Part shown: positions 40,623 to 51,250 of the stretch, piece by piece
Numbering within the stretch: position 1 is the first letter of the stretch
Layout: every line of letters starts with the position of its first letter
Source: Variovorax gracilis
GTDB lineage: Bacteria; Pseudomonadota; Gammaproteobacteria; Burkholderiales; Burkholderiaceae_C
DNA length: 64,000 nt
Direction: 5' to 3'
Assembly (NCBI RefSeq): GCF_030317115.1
Contig: NZ_JASZYF010000009.1
Span: 1-64,000, forward strand
Notes under the pieces: model-generated
Told to the model about the DNA's origin: nothing
Database searches by the model: none
The model's input: only the letters and a program-made list of their open reading frames with translations
Position numbers and translations under genes: made by a program

Positions 40623-43322
40623 ATGCAGGCGCTGGCCATCGACGCCGCCTTGGAGACTCACTTGGCAACCTTCCCTGGCTTCGCGGGCATCGCCGACGAG
40701 CTGTTGCTCAAGGTGTCGCCCCCGCGCGTCCCGCGCCATCTCGTAGCGCGGGCGCGCCTGCTTTCGGGCGAGGGCGGCCAGCTCGATTGCCCGGCGATCC
40801 TGGTGCAGGCGCCTGCCGGCTTCGGAAAGACCTCGCTGCTCGCGCAGTGGCGGCGCCAGCATCTGGCGCAAGGGGCCGTTGTCGCGTGGCTGTCCGCACA
40901 GGAGCGCGACGAACCGCGACGGCTTTCGCAAGGCCTTGCGCTGGCGGTCCGCCAGGCAGCGGGGCGTCCGACTTTCGGGCACACGCTGCTCGAAGCGCCC
41001 CCCGGCCTCGGCCAGCTCGAAGGCATCACGGTCTGGCTCGCGGAAGTGGCACAGACCGCATTGAACGTCGTGCTGATGGTCGACGAAGCCGAGCGCCTGC
41101 CTGCCGACTCGCGTGGCGCGCTGGCCTACCTGATGCGCAACGCGCCGCCCAATCTGCGCACCGTCGTCGCAACGCGTGTCGATTGCAATCTCGACATCGA
41201 CGACCTCATCGCCTACGGCCAGTGCGCCGTCGTCGGGCAGGAAACGCTGCGCTTCCGTCTCGAGGAAACGCTCGAGCTGGTCCGGGCGCGCTTCGCCGCG
41301 CGGGTCGACAGCGACACGGCGGCGCGTCTTCACGAGCTGACGGAGGGATGGCCGCTGGGCCTGCAGCTCGCATTGACGGTGGTCGAGCTGGCTGCCGATC
41401 CTCGCGCCGAAGTGCAGGCGATGGCAACGCATGGCGGCAAGCCGCGCGACCAGCTCGTCGGCACGCTGCTGGCGAACCTGGACCCGGACGACCTCGCGTT
41501 TCTCACCCGAATTTCCATCCTCGACAGCCTGCATGCCGACCTTTGCCGCTCGGTCGCGCGGGTGGACGACGCTGCCGAGCGGCTGGAGCGGATGTGCAAC
41601 GACACCCCGGTTTTCATCACGAGCGAGCGGGGTGAATGGCTGCGGGTCCACAACCTGGCGCGCGACGCATTGCGCCAGCGTTTCGCGATGCTTCCCGCCG
41701 ACGAGCAGGCCCGGTTGCACGCACGCGCGGTGCCGTGGCTGGCCGAGCGGGGGCGCCTCGAAGCGGCGGCGGGGCATGCGCTGCTCGCCGGCCAGCACGA
41801 CCTCGCCTACGAACTGGCGGAGCGCAGCCTGTACGAATCGACCATGCATGGCCGCATCGACGCGGTGGTCGAGTGGGTGGAGCGCCTGCCTGCGGCGGAG
41901 CTCGATCGGCGTCCGCGCCTCCTGCTCGCCATCGCGTGGGCCCTGGCGATCAGCGAACGGCACGAGGAAGCCGGACGGCTGGTCGCCCGCATCCTCGCCT
42001 TGCCGGGGGCGGACGACGAGCTGCGTTGCGAGTGCGCGCTCATCCTGAGCGGCGCGGCGGTGTTCGCCGACGAACCCGATCGCTTCGCCAGCCTGCACGA
42101 CCCATGGGCCGAGGCTCCGCCCCTGGACGATCCGCTGCTGAAGCAGATCCACGCCAACCGCACTGCCTTTCGCACGCTGCTGGACGGCGATCCGGCCCTG
42201 GCCCGCCTCAGGCAGCAGCAGGCGCCGCGGGTGCCGGGCGGCCGCACACCCGACTATGTGAAAAGGTGGGGCGAATTCATCATCGCCCTGAGCTACGTGT
42301 GGGAGGGCCAGGTGCTGCTGGCCGACAACCTGCTGCGGCCCTCGCTGGCGAGTTCCGAGGCGGCCCTGGGCCGGCGCAGTTCCTTCGTGGCGATGCTGGC
42401 CGCGCTGCTGGCTTCCGCCGTCTGGGAACGCGACCGGCCGGACGAGGCTGTGGCTCTGCTGGCCAACCGCCTCGACGTGGTCGAGCGCAGCGGACTGCCC
42501 GAGGTGCTGCTCCTGAGCTACCGGACCCTGGCCCGTATCGCCGTCGCGGAGGGTGCGGAGCATCGCGCGATCGAACTGCTCGAAGCGCTGCACGCGGTCG
42601 GCGTATCGCGCCGGCTGCCACGGCTGCGCATCGCCAGCCTCGCCGAGCAGGTGCGCCTGCATGCGCGCCACTACCGGGGCCAGACCTGCCGTGAGCTGTG
42701 CGACCGGATCGATTCGGTCCTCGCCGAGGCCGGCCTGCCCGAGGGGCCGCTCTGGCGACGCAGCGTCAGCCCGCTGCGCGAACTCGGGCGGGGCCTGGCG
42801 GCCATTGCGGCGCAGGACTGGCGCGGCGCGCTCGAAGCGCTGACGCGGGCCGACGAAGTGGCGCAACAGCTCAAGCAGGGCCGTCTTCACATCGAGATCG
42901 TCGGGCTGCGGGCCTTCGCCCTCGACCGCTGTGGCGAGAAGGCGGCGCAGCCGCTGCTGCGGGAGGTGGCGGGACTGGCGCGCGCCTACGGCCTGCTGCG
43001 CGTTTTCGACGACGCCCACCCCGACCTCGGCACGTGGGCGCGGGAGATCGAAGGGAAGGGAGGGGAGGCCGCGCCGGCCGAGGAAAAGCGTCCTGCGGCC
43101 CCGGCGCGGCTGCAGGCGACGCCGAGCACGGCCCTCACCCCCAAGGAGCGCGAGGTGCTGGAATTGCTGACGCGCAACCTGTCGAACAAGGAAATCGCCC
43201 TGGCGATGCAGGTCGGCGAAGAAACGATCAAGTGGCACATGAAGAACCTCTTTGCCAAGCTCGATGCAGGTTCGCGCAAGCAGGTGGTGCTGCGCGCGCG
43301 CATCCTCGGCCTGCTGCAGTAG
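40623..43322 (+). CDS. LAL-type (MalT-like) LuxR-family transcriptional regulator
   Basis: 899 residues. STAND-type ATPase module: Walker A Q-A-P-A-G-F-G-K-T-S-L-L near residue 63 and a Walker-B-like V-V-L-M-V-D-E-A-E-R-L. A long helical-repeat (TPR-like) sensor occupies residues ~350-800. The C-terminal LuxR helix-turn-helix reads L-T-P-K-E-R-E-V-L-E-L-L-T-R-N-L-S-N-K-E-I-A-L-A-M-Q-V-G-E-E-T-I-K-W-H. LAL regulators are signal-gated activators. It immediately precedes, on the same strand, an eight-gene catabolic operon that is its likely target; the DUF1302/MMPL genes further right are a second possibility, since such genes often sit near LAL regulators. Confidence 0.9.
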   Translation: MQALAIDAALETHLATFPGFAGIADELLLKVSPPRVPRHLVARARLLSGEGGQLDCPAILVQAPAGFGKTSLLAQWRRQHLAQGAVVAWLSAQERDEPRRLSQGLALAVRQAAGRPTFGHTLLEAPPGLGQLEGITVWLAEVAQTALNVVLMVDEAERLPADSRGALAYLMRNAPPNLRTVVATRVDCNLDIDDLIAYGQCAVVGQETLRFRLEETLELVRARFAARVDSDTAARLHELTEGWPLGLQLALTVVELAADPRAEVQAMATHGGKPRDQLVGTLLANLDPDDLAFLTRISILDSLHADLCRSVARVDDAAERLERMCNDTPVFITSERGEWLRVHNLARDALRQRFAMLPADEQARLHARAVPWLAERGRLEAAAGHALLAGQHDLAYELAERSLYESTMHGRIDAVVEWVERLPAAELDRRPRLLLAIAWALAISERHEEAGRLVARILALPGADDELRCECALILSGAAVFADEPDRFASLHDPWAEAPPLDDPLLKQIHANRTAFRTLLDGDPALARLRQQQAPRVPGGRTPDYVKRWGEFIIALSYVWEGQVLLADNLLRPSLASSEAALGRRSSFVAMLAALLASAVWERDRPDEAVALLANRLDVVERSGLPEVLLLSYRTLARIAVAEGAEHRAIELLEALHAVGVSRRLPRLRIASLAEQVRLHARHYRGQTCRELCDRIDSVLAEAGLPEGPLWRRSVSPLRELGRGLAAIAAQDWRGALEALTRADEVAQQLKQGRLHIEIVGLRAFALDRCGEKAAQPLLREVAGLARAYGLLRVFDDAHPDLGTWAREIEGKGGEAAPAEEKRPAAPARLQATPSTALTPKEREVLELLTRNLSNKEIALAMQVGEETIKWHMKNLFAKLDAGSRKQVVLRARILGLLQ

Positions 43323-43362
43323 GCGCCGGCCGGCTGTAACGCCCTGCCACACAAATGACCCC

Positions 43363-43386
43363 ACCCCCCTCTGCGATGGGGGGGTG
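43363..43386 (+). terminator. G/C-only hairpin after the LAL regulator gene
   Basis: CACCCCCC (43363-43370), 8-nt loop, GGGGGGTG (43379-43386): a perfect 8-bp stem. It lies 40 bp past the LAL stop and is followed by CTGTCTCTCCTT, not a clean U-run. Could end the regulator transcript or act as a DNA element for the next operon. Confidence 0.35.
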
Positions 43387-43493
43387 CGCGGGGCTGTCTC
43401 TCCTTAACCTTCGTTGACTCGAGCGCTGCCCCACAGGGCCGGCGCCATCCGCGACACACGAGGGCCGATCTGGCCACCAAGGAGACAAGCAGC

Positions 43494-44417
43494 ATGACCC
43501 CGCCCAGTTCCGAAAATCCGCTTCAAGGCGCACCCGCCGTCGTTCACGCGTCGGCGCTGAAGACATCCCTCCATGTGGAGCCGCTGACCTGCACCATCGG
43601 CGCCGAGATCGGCAATGTCGACCTGGGTGCCGCGTCTCGCGACCCGGCGCTCGTGGCGGAGATCCGCAGCCTGCTGCTCAAGCACCGGGTGCTTTTCTTC
43701 CGCGACCAGGAGATCACGCGCGCCGAGCACGTGGCCTTCGCGCGCCACTTCGGTGAGCTGGAGGACCACCCGGTTGCCGGCAGCGACCCGGACTATCCGG
43801 GACTCGTGCGCATCTACAAGTCGCCCGACACGCCGAACGACCGCTACGAGAACGCCTGGCACACCGACGCGACCTGGCGCGAGAAGCCGCCGTTCGGCTG
43901 CGTGCTGCATTGCGTCGAGTGCCCGCCGGTGGGCGGCGACACGGTCTGGGCCAACATGGTCGAGGCCTATGCGCGGCTCCCCGAGGAGATCAAGACCAAG
44001 ATCGCCGGCCTCCGGGCCCGCCACAGCATCGAGGCCAGCTTCGGTGCCGCGATGCCGATCGAAAAGCGCCTGGCGCTGCGGGCGCAGTTTCCTGATGCCG
44101 AGCACCCGGTGGTACGCATCCATCCGGAAACCGGCGAGAAGGTGCTGTTCGTCAACGCCTTCACGACCCACTTCACCAACTATCACACGCCGGCCAACGT
44201 GCGCTTCGGCCAGGACGCCAATCCCGGAGCGAACCTGCTGCTCAACTACCTCGTGAGCCAGGCCAACGTGCCGGAGTTCCAGGTGCGCTTCCGCTGGAAG
44301 AAGAACACGGTTGCCTTCTGGGACAACCGCTCCACCCAGCACTACGCGGTGATGGACTACCCGCCCTGCCATCGAAAGATGGAGCGTGCCGGGATCATGG
44401 GCGAAGCGACTTACTGA
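43494..44417 (+). CDS. TauD/TfdA-family Fe(II)/2-oxoglutarate dioxygenase
   Basis: 307 residues. The iron facial triad is complete: His-x-Asp in N-A-W-H-T-D-A-T-W and distal His in T-Q-H-Y-A-V-M-D-Y; the 2-oxoglutarate-binding Arg lies in R-K-M-E-R-A-G-I. Segments such as G-G-D-T-V-W-A-N, H-P-V-V-R-I-H-P-E-T-G and P-E-F-Q-V-R-F-R-W resemble taurine dioxygenase TauD more than TfdA. Compared with TauD there is a longer loop (N-Y-H-T-P-A-N-V-R-F-G) before the last helix, so the substrate probably differs. First gene of an eight-gene operon that also encodes a YeiH-type exporter, consistent with sulfite or sulfate release. Confidence 0.9.
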   Translation: MTPPSSENPLQGAPAVVHASALKTSLHVEPLTCTIGAEIGNVDLGAASRDPALVAEIRSLLLKHRVLFFRDQEITRAEHVAFARHFGELEDHPVAGSDPDYPGLVRIYKSPDTPNDRYENAWHTDATWREKPPFGCVLHCVECPPVGGDTVWANMVEAYARLPEEIKTKIAGLRARHSIEASFGAAMPIEKRLALRAQFPDAEHPVVRIHPETGEKVLFVNAFTTHFTNYHTPANVRFGQDANPGANLLLNYLVSQANVPEFQVRFRWKKNTVAFWDNRSTQHYAVMDYPPCHRKMERAGIMGEATY

Positions 44418-44466
44418 GCCGCAAGCCCGCCCTCGATTTCACTCCAACGACACAGAAAGACGAACC

Positions 44467-45525
44467 ATGAATTTCCTCGACGGATCGCTGTTCCCCGAAA
44501 ACCAGGACAAGCTGGTCATCACCGCCGCGCCCTATGGCCCCGAGTGGATTCCGGCCGATTTCCCGCAGGACATCCCGGTCACGATGGAAGAGCAGGTGCA
44601 GAAGGCGGTCGACTGCTACAACGCCGGCGCCTCGGTGCTGCACCTGCACGTGCGCGAACTGGACGGCAGGGGCTCCAAGCGGCTGTCCAAGTTCAACGAG
44701 CTGATCGCCGGCGTGCGCAAGGCCGTGCCGGACATGGTCATCCAGGTCGGCGGCTCCATCTCCTTCGCACCCGAGACCGACGGCGCCGCAGCGCAGTGGC
44801 TGAAGGACGACACGCGCCACATGCTCGCCGAGCTCGATCCGAAGCCGGACCAGGTCACGGTCACCGTCAACACGACGCAGATGAACGTGCTGGAGCACAT
44901 GGAGGCGGAAGACATCGCCGGCACGTCCCTGGCCGACCCGGAGATCAATGCGGCCTACCGCGAGATGATCGTGCCCTCGGGCCCCGGCTTCATCGACGAG
45001 CACGTTCGCCGCCTGAGCGCCGCCGGCATCCAGAGCGCATTCCAGTTCTACAACATCAACAGCTATGAAACCGTGGAGCGCCTGATCCGCCGCGGCGTCT
45101 ACAAGGGCCCGCTGGTGATGAACTGGGTGGCGATCAGCGGCGGCATGGACGCCCCCAACATCTACAACCTGGCCAACTTCCTGCGGGCCATCCCCGACGG
45201 CGCGATGCTGACGGTGGAAAGCAGCATGCGCAACGTGCTGCCCATCAACATGATGGGCATGGCCATGGGCCTGCACGTGCGCTGCGGCATCGAGGACAAC
45301 CTCTGGAACCAGTCGCGCACGGCAAAGATGACGACCGTGCAGCAGATCGAGCAGCTGGTGCGCATGTCGCGCGAATTCGGCCGCGAGGTCGCGAACGGCA
45401 AGGAAGCCCGCGAGATCCTGAAGATCGGCGTTTTCTACGACACCGTCGAGGAAACGTTGGTGGCCAACGGCTTCGCGCCCAATCCCCCGGGACGCCAGCA
45501 GGGTTACCTGCGCAAGGTGGCGTGA
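44467..45525 (+). CDS. Beta-keto acid cleavage enzyme (BKACE, DUF849)
   Basis: 352 residues. Zinc-site motifs: H-L-H-V-R early in the barrel and G-I-E-D-N near residue 275. BKACE enzymes condense a beta-keto acid with acetyl-CoA and release acetoacetate plus a new acyl-CoA. Chosen start gives M-N-F-L-D-G-S-L-F; an ORF extension to 44386 lies inside the dioxygenase gene. The combination with a dioxygenase, an alcohol/quinone-type dehydrogenase-like protein and an acyl-CoA ligase suggests a complete pathway to acetyl-CoA. Substrate is open, since BKACE members differ widely. Confidence 0.9.
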   Translation: MNFLDGSLFPENQDKLVITAAPYGPEWIPADFPQDIPVTMEEQVQKAVDCYNAGASVLHLHVRELDGRGSKRLSKFNELIAGVRKAVPDMVIQVGGSISFAPETDGAAAQWLKDDTRHMLAELDPKPDQVTVTVNTTQMNVLEHMEAEDIAGTSLADPEINAAYREMIVPSGPGFIDEHVRRLSAAGIQSAFQFYNINSYETVERLIRRGVYKGPLVMNWVAISGGMDAPNIYNLANFLRAIPDGAMLTVESSMRNVLPINMMGMAMGLHVRCGIEDNLWNQSRTAKMTTVQQIEQLVRMSREFGREVANGKEAREILKIGVFYDTVEETLVANGFAPNPPGRQQGYLRKVA

Positions 45526-45527
45526 CC

Positions 45528-46124
45528 ATGAATGCAGCGCTCGCCTTGCCGACGGTTCTCATCGTCCCCGGACTGCGCGACCACGTGGACGCGCACTGGC
45601 AGACGCTGCTGGCCGCCGAACTGGAGGCCCGCGGCCGCAAGGTGCGCACGGTGCCGCCCATGGGGCGCGAAGACCTCGATTGCGCAGCCAGGGTCGACGC
45701 CATCGAGCGCGCTGCCAACCTCGTCGCGGGGCCGCTGGTCATCGTCGCCCACAGCGGCGGGACCTTGATGGTCGCCCATTGGGCACGGCGCACGCGGCGC
45801 CCGGTGCAGGGTGCGCTGCTGGCGACGCCGCCGGACTTCGAGCGGCCCATGCCGGAGGGCTATCCGACGATCGAGGCCCTCCACGACGCAGGCTGGCTGC
45901 CAGTGCCACGCAGGACGCTGCCCTTCCGCAGCATCGTCGTTGCCAGCCGCAACGACCCGCTCGCGGCCTTCGACCGTGTCGCCACGCTCGCGCGCGACTG
46001 GGGCAGCGAGCTGATCGACATGGGCGAGGTCGGGCATCTCAACCCGGCCTCGGGATACGGACCCTGGCCGCTGGCCCACTACCTCCTTCGCGACCTGTCC
46101 ACGCCGCTTTCCATGGCCGACTGA
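45528..46124 (+). CDS. RBBP9/YdeN-like alpha/beta hydrolase
   Basis: 198 residues. Starts L-I-V-P-G-L-R-D-H, with nucleophile elbow V-A-H-S-G-G, Asp in A-S-R-N-D-P-L-A and His in G-E-V-G-H-L-N. The pattern (V-P-G-L, H-W-Q at the N terminus, S-x-N-D, G-x-x-G-H-x-N) is that of the RBBP9/YdeN serine hydrolases. ATG at 45528 follows AAGGTGG with 7-base spacing and is preferred to the GTG at 45522. It may hydrolyse an ester or thioester intermediate. Confidence 0.85.
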   Translation: MNAALALPTVLIVPGLRDHVDAHWQTLLAAELEARGRKVRTVPPMGREDLDCAARVDAIERAANLVAGPLVIVAHSGGTLMVAHWARRTRRPVQGALLATPPDFERPMPEGYPTIEALHDAGWLPVPRRTLPFRSIVVASRNDPLAAFDRVATLARDWGSELIDMGEVGHLNPASGYGPWPLAHYLLRDLSTPLSMAD

Positions 46125-46164
46125 CGCGGCCGCGATCCAACACATCCCCCAAGGAAACCTCATC

Positions 46165-47136
46165 ATGTCCAAAGCCATACGCCTGCATCAGACGGGCGGC
46201 ATCGAAGTGCTCCAACTCGAGAACGTCGAGGTCGGCGATCCCGGTCCCGGCCAGGTCCGCGTCCGTCACACCTATGTCGCGGTCAACTTCATCGACATCT
46301 ATTTCCGCACCGGCCGCTACCCGATGCCGCTGCCCAACGGGCTCGGCTCCGACGCCGTCGGTGTCGTCGAGGCCGTCGGCCCCGGCGTGACCGATCTGCA
46401 GGCCGGCCAGCGCGTGGGCTATCTCATGGGCCCGCAGGGCGCCTACTCGGACGTGCGCGTGATGCCGGCCGAGTGGCTGATCCCGCTGCCCGACGGCATC
46501 TCCGACCGCACGGCCTCGACGCTCATGATGAAGGGCATGACCGCGCAGTACCTGTTCCGCCAGGTCTATCCGCTCAAGGGTGGGGAGACCATCCTCTACC
46601 ACGCGGCCGCCGGCGGCGTGGGCCTGATCGCCTGCCAGTGGGCGAGGGCGCTCGGCGTCACCATGATCGGCACCGTCTCCTCGGACGAGAAAGCCGCCAT
46701 CGCCAGGGAGAACGGCTGCACGCACACCATCGTCACCACGCGCGAGAACATCGCCGCGCGCGTGCGCGAGCTCACCGACGGCAAGGGCGTGCCGGTGGTC
46801 TATGACTCGGTCGGCAAGGACACCCTGCAGGCGTCGCTCGACAGCCTGCAGCCGCGCGGCACGCTGGTGAGCAACGGCACCTCGTCGGGGCCGGTCGTGA
46901 TCGACACGATGCAGCTCGCAGTCAAGGGCTCGGTCTGGGTCACACGCCCGGCGATGGTCCACTACGCCACGCCGCGCTCGCACATGCTCGACATGGCCAC
47001 CGAGCTCTTCGACCTGGTCCTGGCCGGCAAGATCCGCGGCGAGCCCAAGCAGATGTTCGCCCTGGCCGATGCCGCCGAGGCGCACCGCGCGCTGGAGTCG
47101 CGCCAGACCACCGGCGCCACTGTGCTGGTGCCCTGA
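46165..47136 (+). CDS. NADPH:quinone oxidoreductase-like medium-chain reductase
   Basis: 323 residues of the zinc-free MDR family. N-x-x-D-x-Y-F-R-T-G-R-Y-P, G-S-D-A-V-G-V-V-E-A-V-G, and the NADPH site Y-H-A-A-A-G-G-V-G-L-I-A. No zinc-ligating Cys/His set is seen, as in QOR/QorA and acrylyl-CoA-type reductases. Probably reduces an enone or quinone intermediate in the pathway. Upstream AAGGAAA (about 46150-46156) supports the start at 46165. Confidence 0.9.
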   Translation: MSKAIRLHQTGGIEVLQLENVEVGDPGPGQVRVRHTYVAVNFIDIYFRTGRYPMPLPNGLGSDAVGVVEAVGPGVTDLQAGQRVGYLMGPQGAYSDVRVMPAEWLIPLPDGISDRTASTLMMKGMTAQYLFRQVYPLKGGETILYHAAAGGVGLIACQWARALGVTMIGTVSSDEKAAIARENGCTHTIVTTRENIAARVRELTDGKGVPVVYDSVGKDTLQASLDSLQPRGTLVSNGTSSGPVVIDTMQLAVKGSVWVTRPAMVHYATPRSHMLDMATELFDLVLAGKIRGEPKQMFALADAAEAHRALESRQTTGATVLVP

Positions 47137-47165
47137 GGCACTGCCGACCACCCGGTACAACTGCC

Positions 47166-48521
47166 ATGACGCCCACACTCCAAGCCCGCCCAGGCGACGC
47201 CGAGGGCTACCTGATCGGCCGGCGCCAAGCCTGGTTCGCGTTCGCGATGACCCTCGGCCTGATGATGGTCGACTACATCGACCGCCAGGTCATCGTCTCG
47301 CTGTTCCCCTATCTCAAGGCTGACTGGGGCCTGTCCGACAAGCAACTCGGCGCTCTGGTCTCGGTCGTGTCGGTCACCGTCGCGCTGGGCGCGCTGCCGG
47401 TCGCGCTGATCGCCGACCGTTCCAGCCGCGTGCGCAGCATCGTCGCCATGGCCACGATCTGGAGCATGGCCACCATCTCCTGCATGTTCACGCGCAACTA
47501 CGGGCAACTGCTGGCGGCGCGTTCGCTGGTCGGACTCGGCGAGGCCGGCTACGGCTCGGTGGGTGCGGCGCTGATCGCGAGCCACTTTCCCTCGCGGCTG
47601 CGCGGCGCGCTGCTGGCCGGGTTCTTCGCCTCGGCATCGATCGGTTCGGTGCTGGGGGTGATGCTTGGCGGGCTCATCGCAGCGCGCTGGGGCTGGCAGG
47701 CCGCGTTCGGCGTGGTCGGATTGCCCGGCCTGGTGCTCGCACTGCTCTATCTCAAGGTCCGCGACTACCGCACCGTCGAACTCACGCCCCGGCTCGAACG
47801 GGCTGCGCGCTCCACGCGCAGCGCGGCGATCGCGGTGGCGCAGGGGCTGTTCCGCTCGCGCACGCTGCCGTGGGTGTGCGTGGGCGGCGCCGCGCAGCTC
47901 GTCGTCGTCTCGGCCGTGTGGTCGTGGCTGCCGAGCTTCCTGAACCGCGTGCACGGCCTCGCGCCCGAGCAGGCCGCCGTGCGTGCAGCCCTGGTGGTGC
48001 TGTGCGGCGCGGTCGGCAGCGTGCTGTGGGGCGCAATGGTCGACCGCGCCGGCAAACGCCGTCCGCATGCCAAGCTGCATGCGATGGCACTGCTGTGCGT
48101 GGCCTCGCTGCTGGTGCTGGGCACGGCCTTCGGCGCGCAGCGCTTCGGCATCGTCCTGTCGGCGCAGGCCCAGTTCGCGCTGATTGCCTTCGGCGGCTTC
48201 CTCATGACCTGCACGGTGGGCCCGGTCTCCGCCGTCGTGATCGACGTCATCCATCCCGGCGTGCGTGCCACCGGCTCATCGGTGCTGGCGCTGTTCCAGA
48301 ACCTCTTCGGGCTGGCCGCCGGTCCCTTCATCGCGGGCGTGCTGTCCGACGCCTGGGGCCTCCAGACCACGCTGGCCGTCATGCCGGCCTTCGGCATCCT
48401 GGCCGCGCTGGCCTTCATGGCCGCGGCGCGCAGCTACGGCGGCGACCTGCTGCGTGCCAGCGAAGCGCCGGCCGATGCATCCGGCATCCCGCCCATCCCG
48501 TCGCGCAAGGCCATGGCCTGA
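47166..48521 (+). CDS. MFS transporter (spinster/ACS-like)
   Basis: 451 residues with 12 predicted membrane segments. Signature D-Y-I-D-R-Q-V-I-V-S-L-F-P-Y-L-K at the first helix and the loop-2 motif A-D-R-S-S-R-V-R (G-x-x-x-D-R-x-x-R-R equivalent). Typical of organic-acid uptake. With the Bug protein gene at the end of the operon it offers a route for the pathway substrate. Confidence 0.9.
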   Translation: MTPTLQARPGDAEGYLIGRRQAWFAFAMTLGLMMVDYIDRQVIVSLFPYLKADWGLSDKQLGALVSVVSVTVALGALPVALIADRSSRVRSIVAMATIWSMATISCMFTRNYGQLLAARSLVGLGEAGYGSVGAALIASHFPSRLRGALLAGFFASASIGSVLGVMLGGLIAARWGWQAAFGVVGLPGLVLALLYLKVRDYRTVELTPRLERAARSTRSAAIAVAQGLFRSRTLPWVCVGGAAQLVVVSAVWSWLPSFLNRVHGLAPEQAAVRAALVVLCGAVGSVLWGAMVDRAGKRRPHAKLHAMALLCVASLLVLGTAFGAQRFGIVLSAQAQFALIAFGGFLMTCTVGPVSAVVIDVIHPGVRATGSSVLALFQNLFGLAAGPFIAGVLSDAWGLQTTLAVMPAFGILAALAFMAAARSYGGDLLRASEAPADASGIPPIPSRKAMA

Positions 48522-48561
48522 GCGTCCCCCATCCACTTCCCATCCTCCAGGACAAGACACC

Positions 48562-50205
<1,644 letters not shown>

Positions 50206-50211
50206 CGCACG

Positions 50212-51228
50212 ATGTCCACCCTGTCCATCGCCGCCTGGCCGCAGCGCGGCCGACTGCTCTTTCCCGGTGTTCTGGCAAGCATCGTGGTGGCGGCAGCCGC
50301 TACCTTCCTGTCGCAGCACTACGGTGCGCCGGTCATGCTGTTCGCGCTGCTGCTCGGAATGGCCATGAACTTCCTCTCGAGCGACGGCCCCTGCGCGCCC
50401 GGGATCGACCTGGTGGCCCGGCAGGTGCTGCGCGTGGGCGTTGCGCTGCTGGGCCTGCGCATCACGGCCGCGCAGGTGGCGGCGCTGGGCTGGCAACCGG
50501 TGCTGCTGGTGCTGCTCTCGGTGGCGCTGACCATCGGCCTGTCGATGCTCGCCGCGCGCCTGATGGGGTTCCAGCGCGTGTTCGGCCTGCTCACCGGCGG
50601 GGCGACGGCGATCTGCGGCGCATCGGCGGCGCTCGCGCTGGCGGCGGCGCTGCCGGCGCATCCGTTGAAGGAGCGTGCAACGCTCTTCACCGTGGTCGGC
50701 GTGTCGGCCCTGTCGACCCTGGCCATGATCGTCTACCCGACGCTGGCCCACCTGCTGGGGCTCGATGACCGCCAGGCTGGCGTGTTCCTCGGCGCCACCA
50801 TCCACGACGTGGCGCAGGTGGTCGGCGCGGGCTACGGCATGTCCCGCGAGACCGGGGACGTCGCCACGCTGGTGAAGCTGATGCGCGTGGCGATGCTGCT
50901 GCCGGTGATCGTGTTCGCCGTCGCGTTCGGCCGTGCGGCCGCGCGCTCGGGCCAGGTCATCGGCAAGCGGCCGCCGCTGCTGCCGTGGTTCGCCGTCGCC
51001 TTCGCCGCGCTGGTCGCGGTCAACAGTGCCGGCTGGATCGCCGGACCCATCGTCTCCCTCGGCGGCGACCTGTCCCGTTGGTGCCTGGTGTCGGCCATCG
51101 CCGCCATTGGCATGAAGACCCATCTGCGGGATCTCGCCTCGGTCGGCCTCAAGCCCGTGATGCTGATGCTGGGGGAAACCATCTTCCTCGCGTTGCTCGT
51201 GCTTGCATTGCTGCGCTGGGCATCTTGA
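50212..51228 (+). CDS. YeiH/UPF0324-family putative sulfate exporter
   Basis: 338 residues, about ten membrane segments. Characteristic G-I-D-L-V-A-R-Q-V-L-R-V-G-V-A-L-L-G-L-R, G-A-T-A-I-C-G-A-S-A-A-L-A-L, G-V-F-L-G-A-T-I-H-D-V-A-Q-V and W-F-A-V-A-F motifs. A family member (TauZ) occurs in taurine-dissimilation loci and is proposed to export sulfate. Here the operon starts with a TauD-like dioxygenase, which fits sulfonate use. 6 bp after the acyl-CoA ligase gene. Confidence 0.87.
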   Translation: MSTLSIAAWPQRGRLLFPGVLASIVVAAAATFLSQHYGAPVMLFALLLGMAMNFLSSDGPCAPGIDLVARQVLRVGVALLGLRITAAQVAALGWQPVLLVLLSVALTIGLSMLAARLMGFQRVFGLLTGGATAICGASAALALAAALPAHPLKERATLFTVVGVSALSTLAMIVYPTLAHLLGLDDRQAGVFLGATIHDVAQVVGAGYGMSRETGDVATLVKLMRVAMLLPVIVFAVAFGRAAARSGQVIGKRPPLLPWFAVAFAALVAVNSAGWIAGPIVSLGGDLSRWCLVSAIAAIGMKTHLRDLASVGLKPVMLMLGETIFLALLVLALLRWAS

Positions 51229-51250
51229 AATCACCATCCAGAGTTCAACC

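Noticed and set aside
39921..43364. Minus-strand reading frame of 1147 codons
   Set aside because: Antisense to the LAL regulator and DedA genes, with Gln/Arg/His-rich composition and no domain. The plus-strand genes carry all recognisable motifs.
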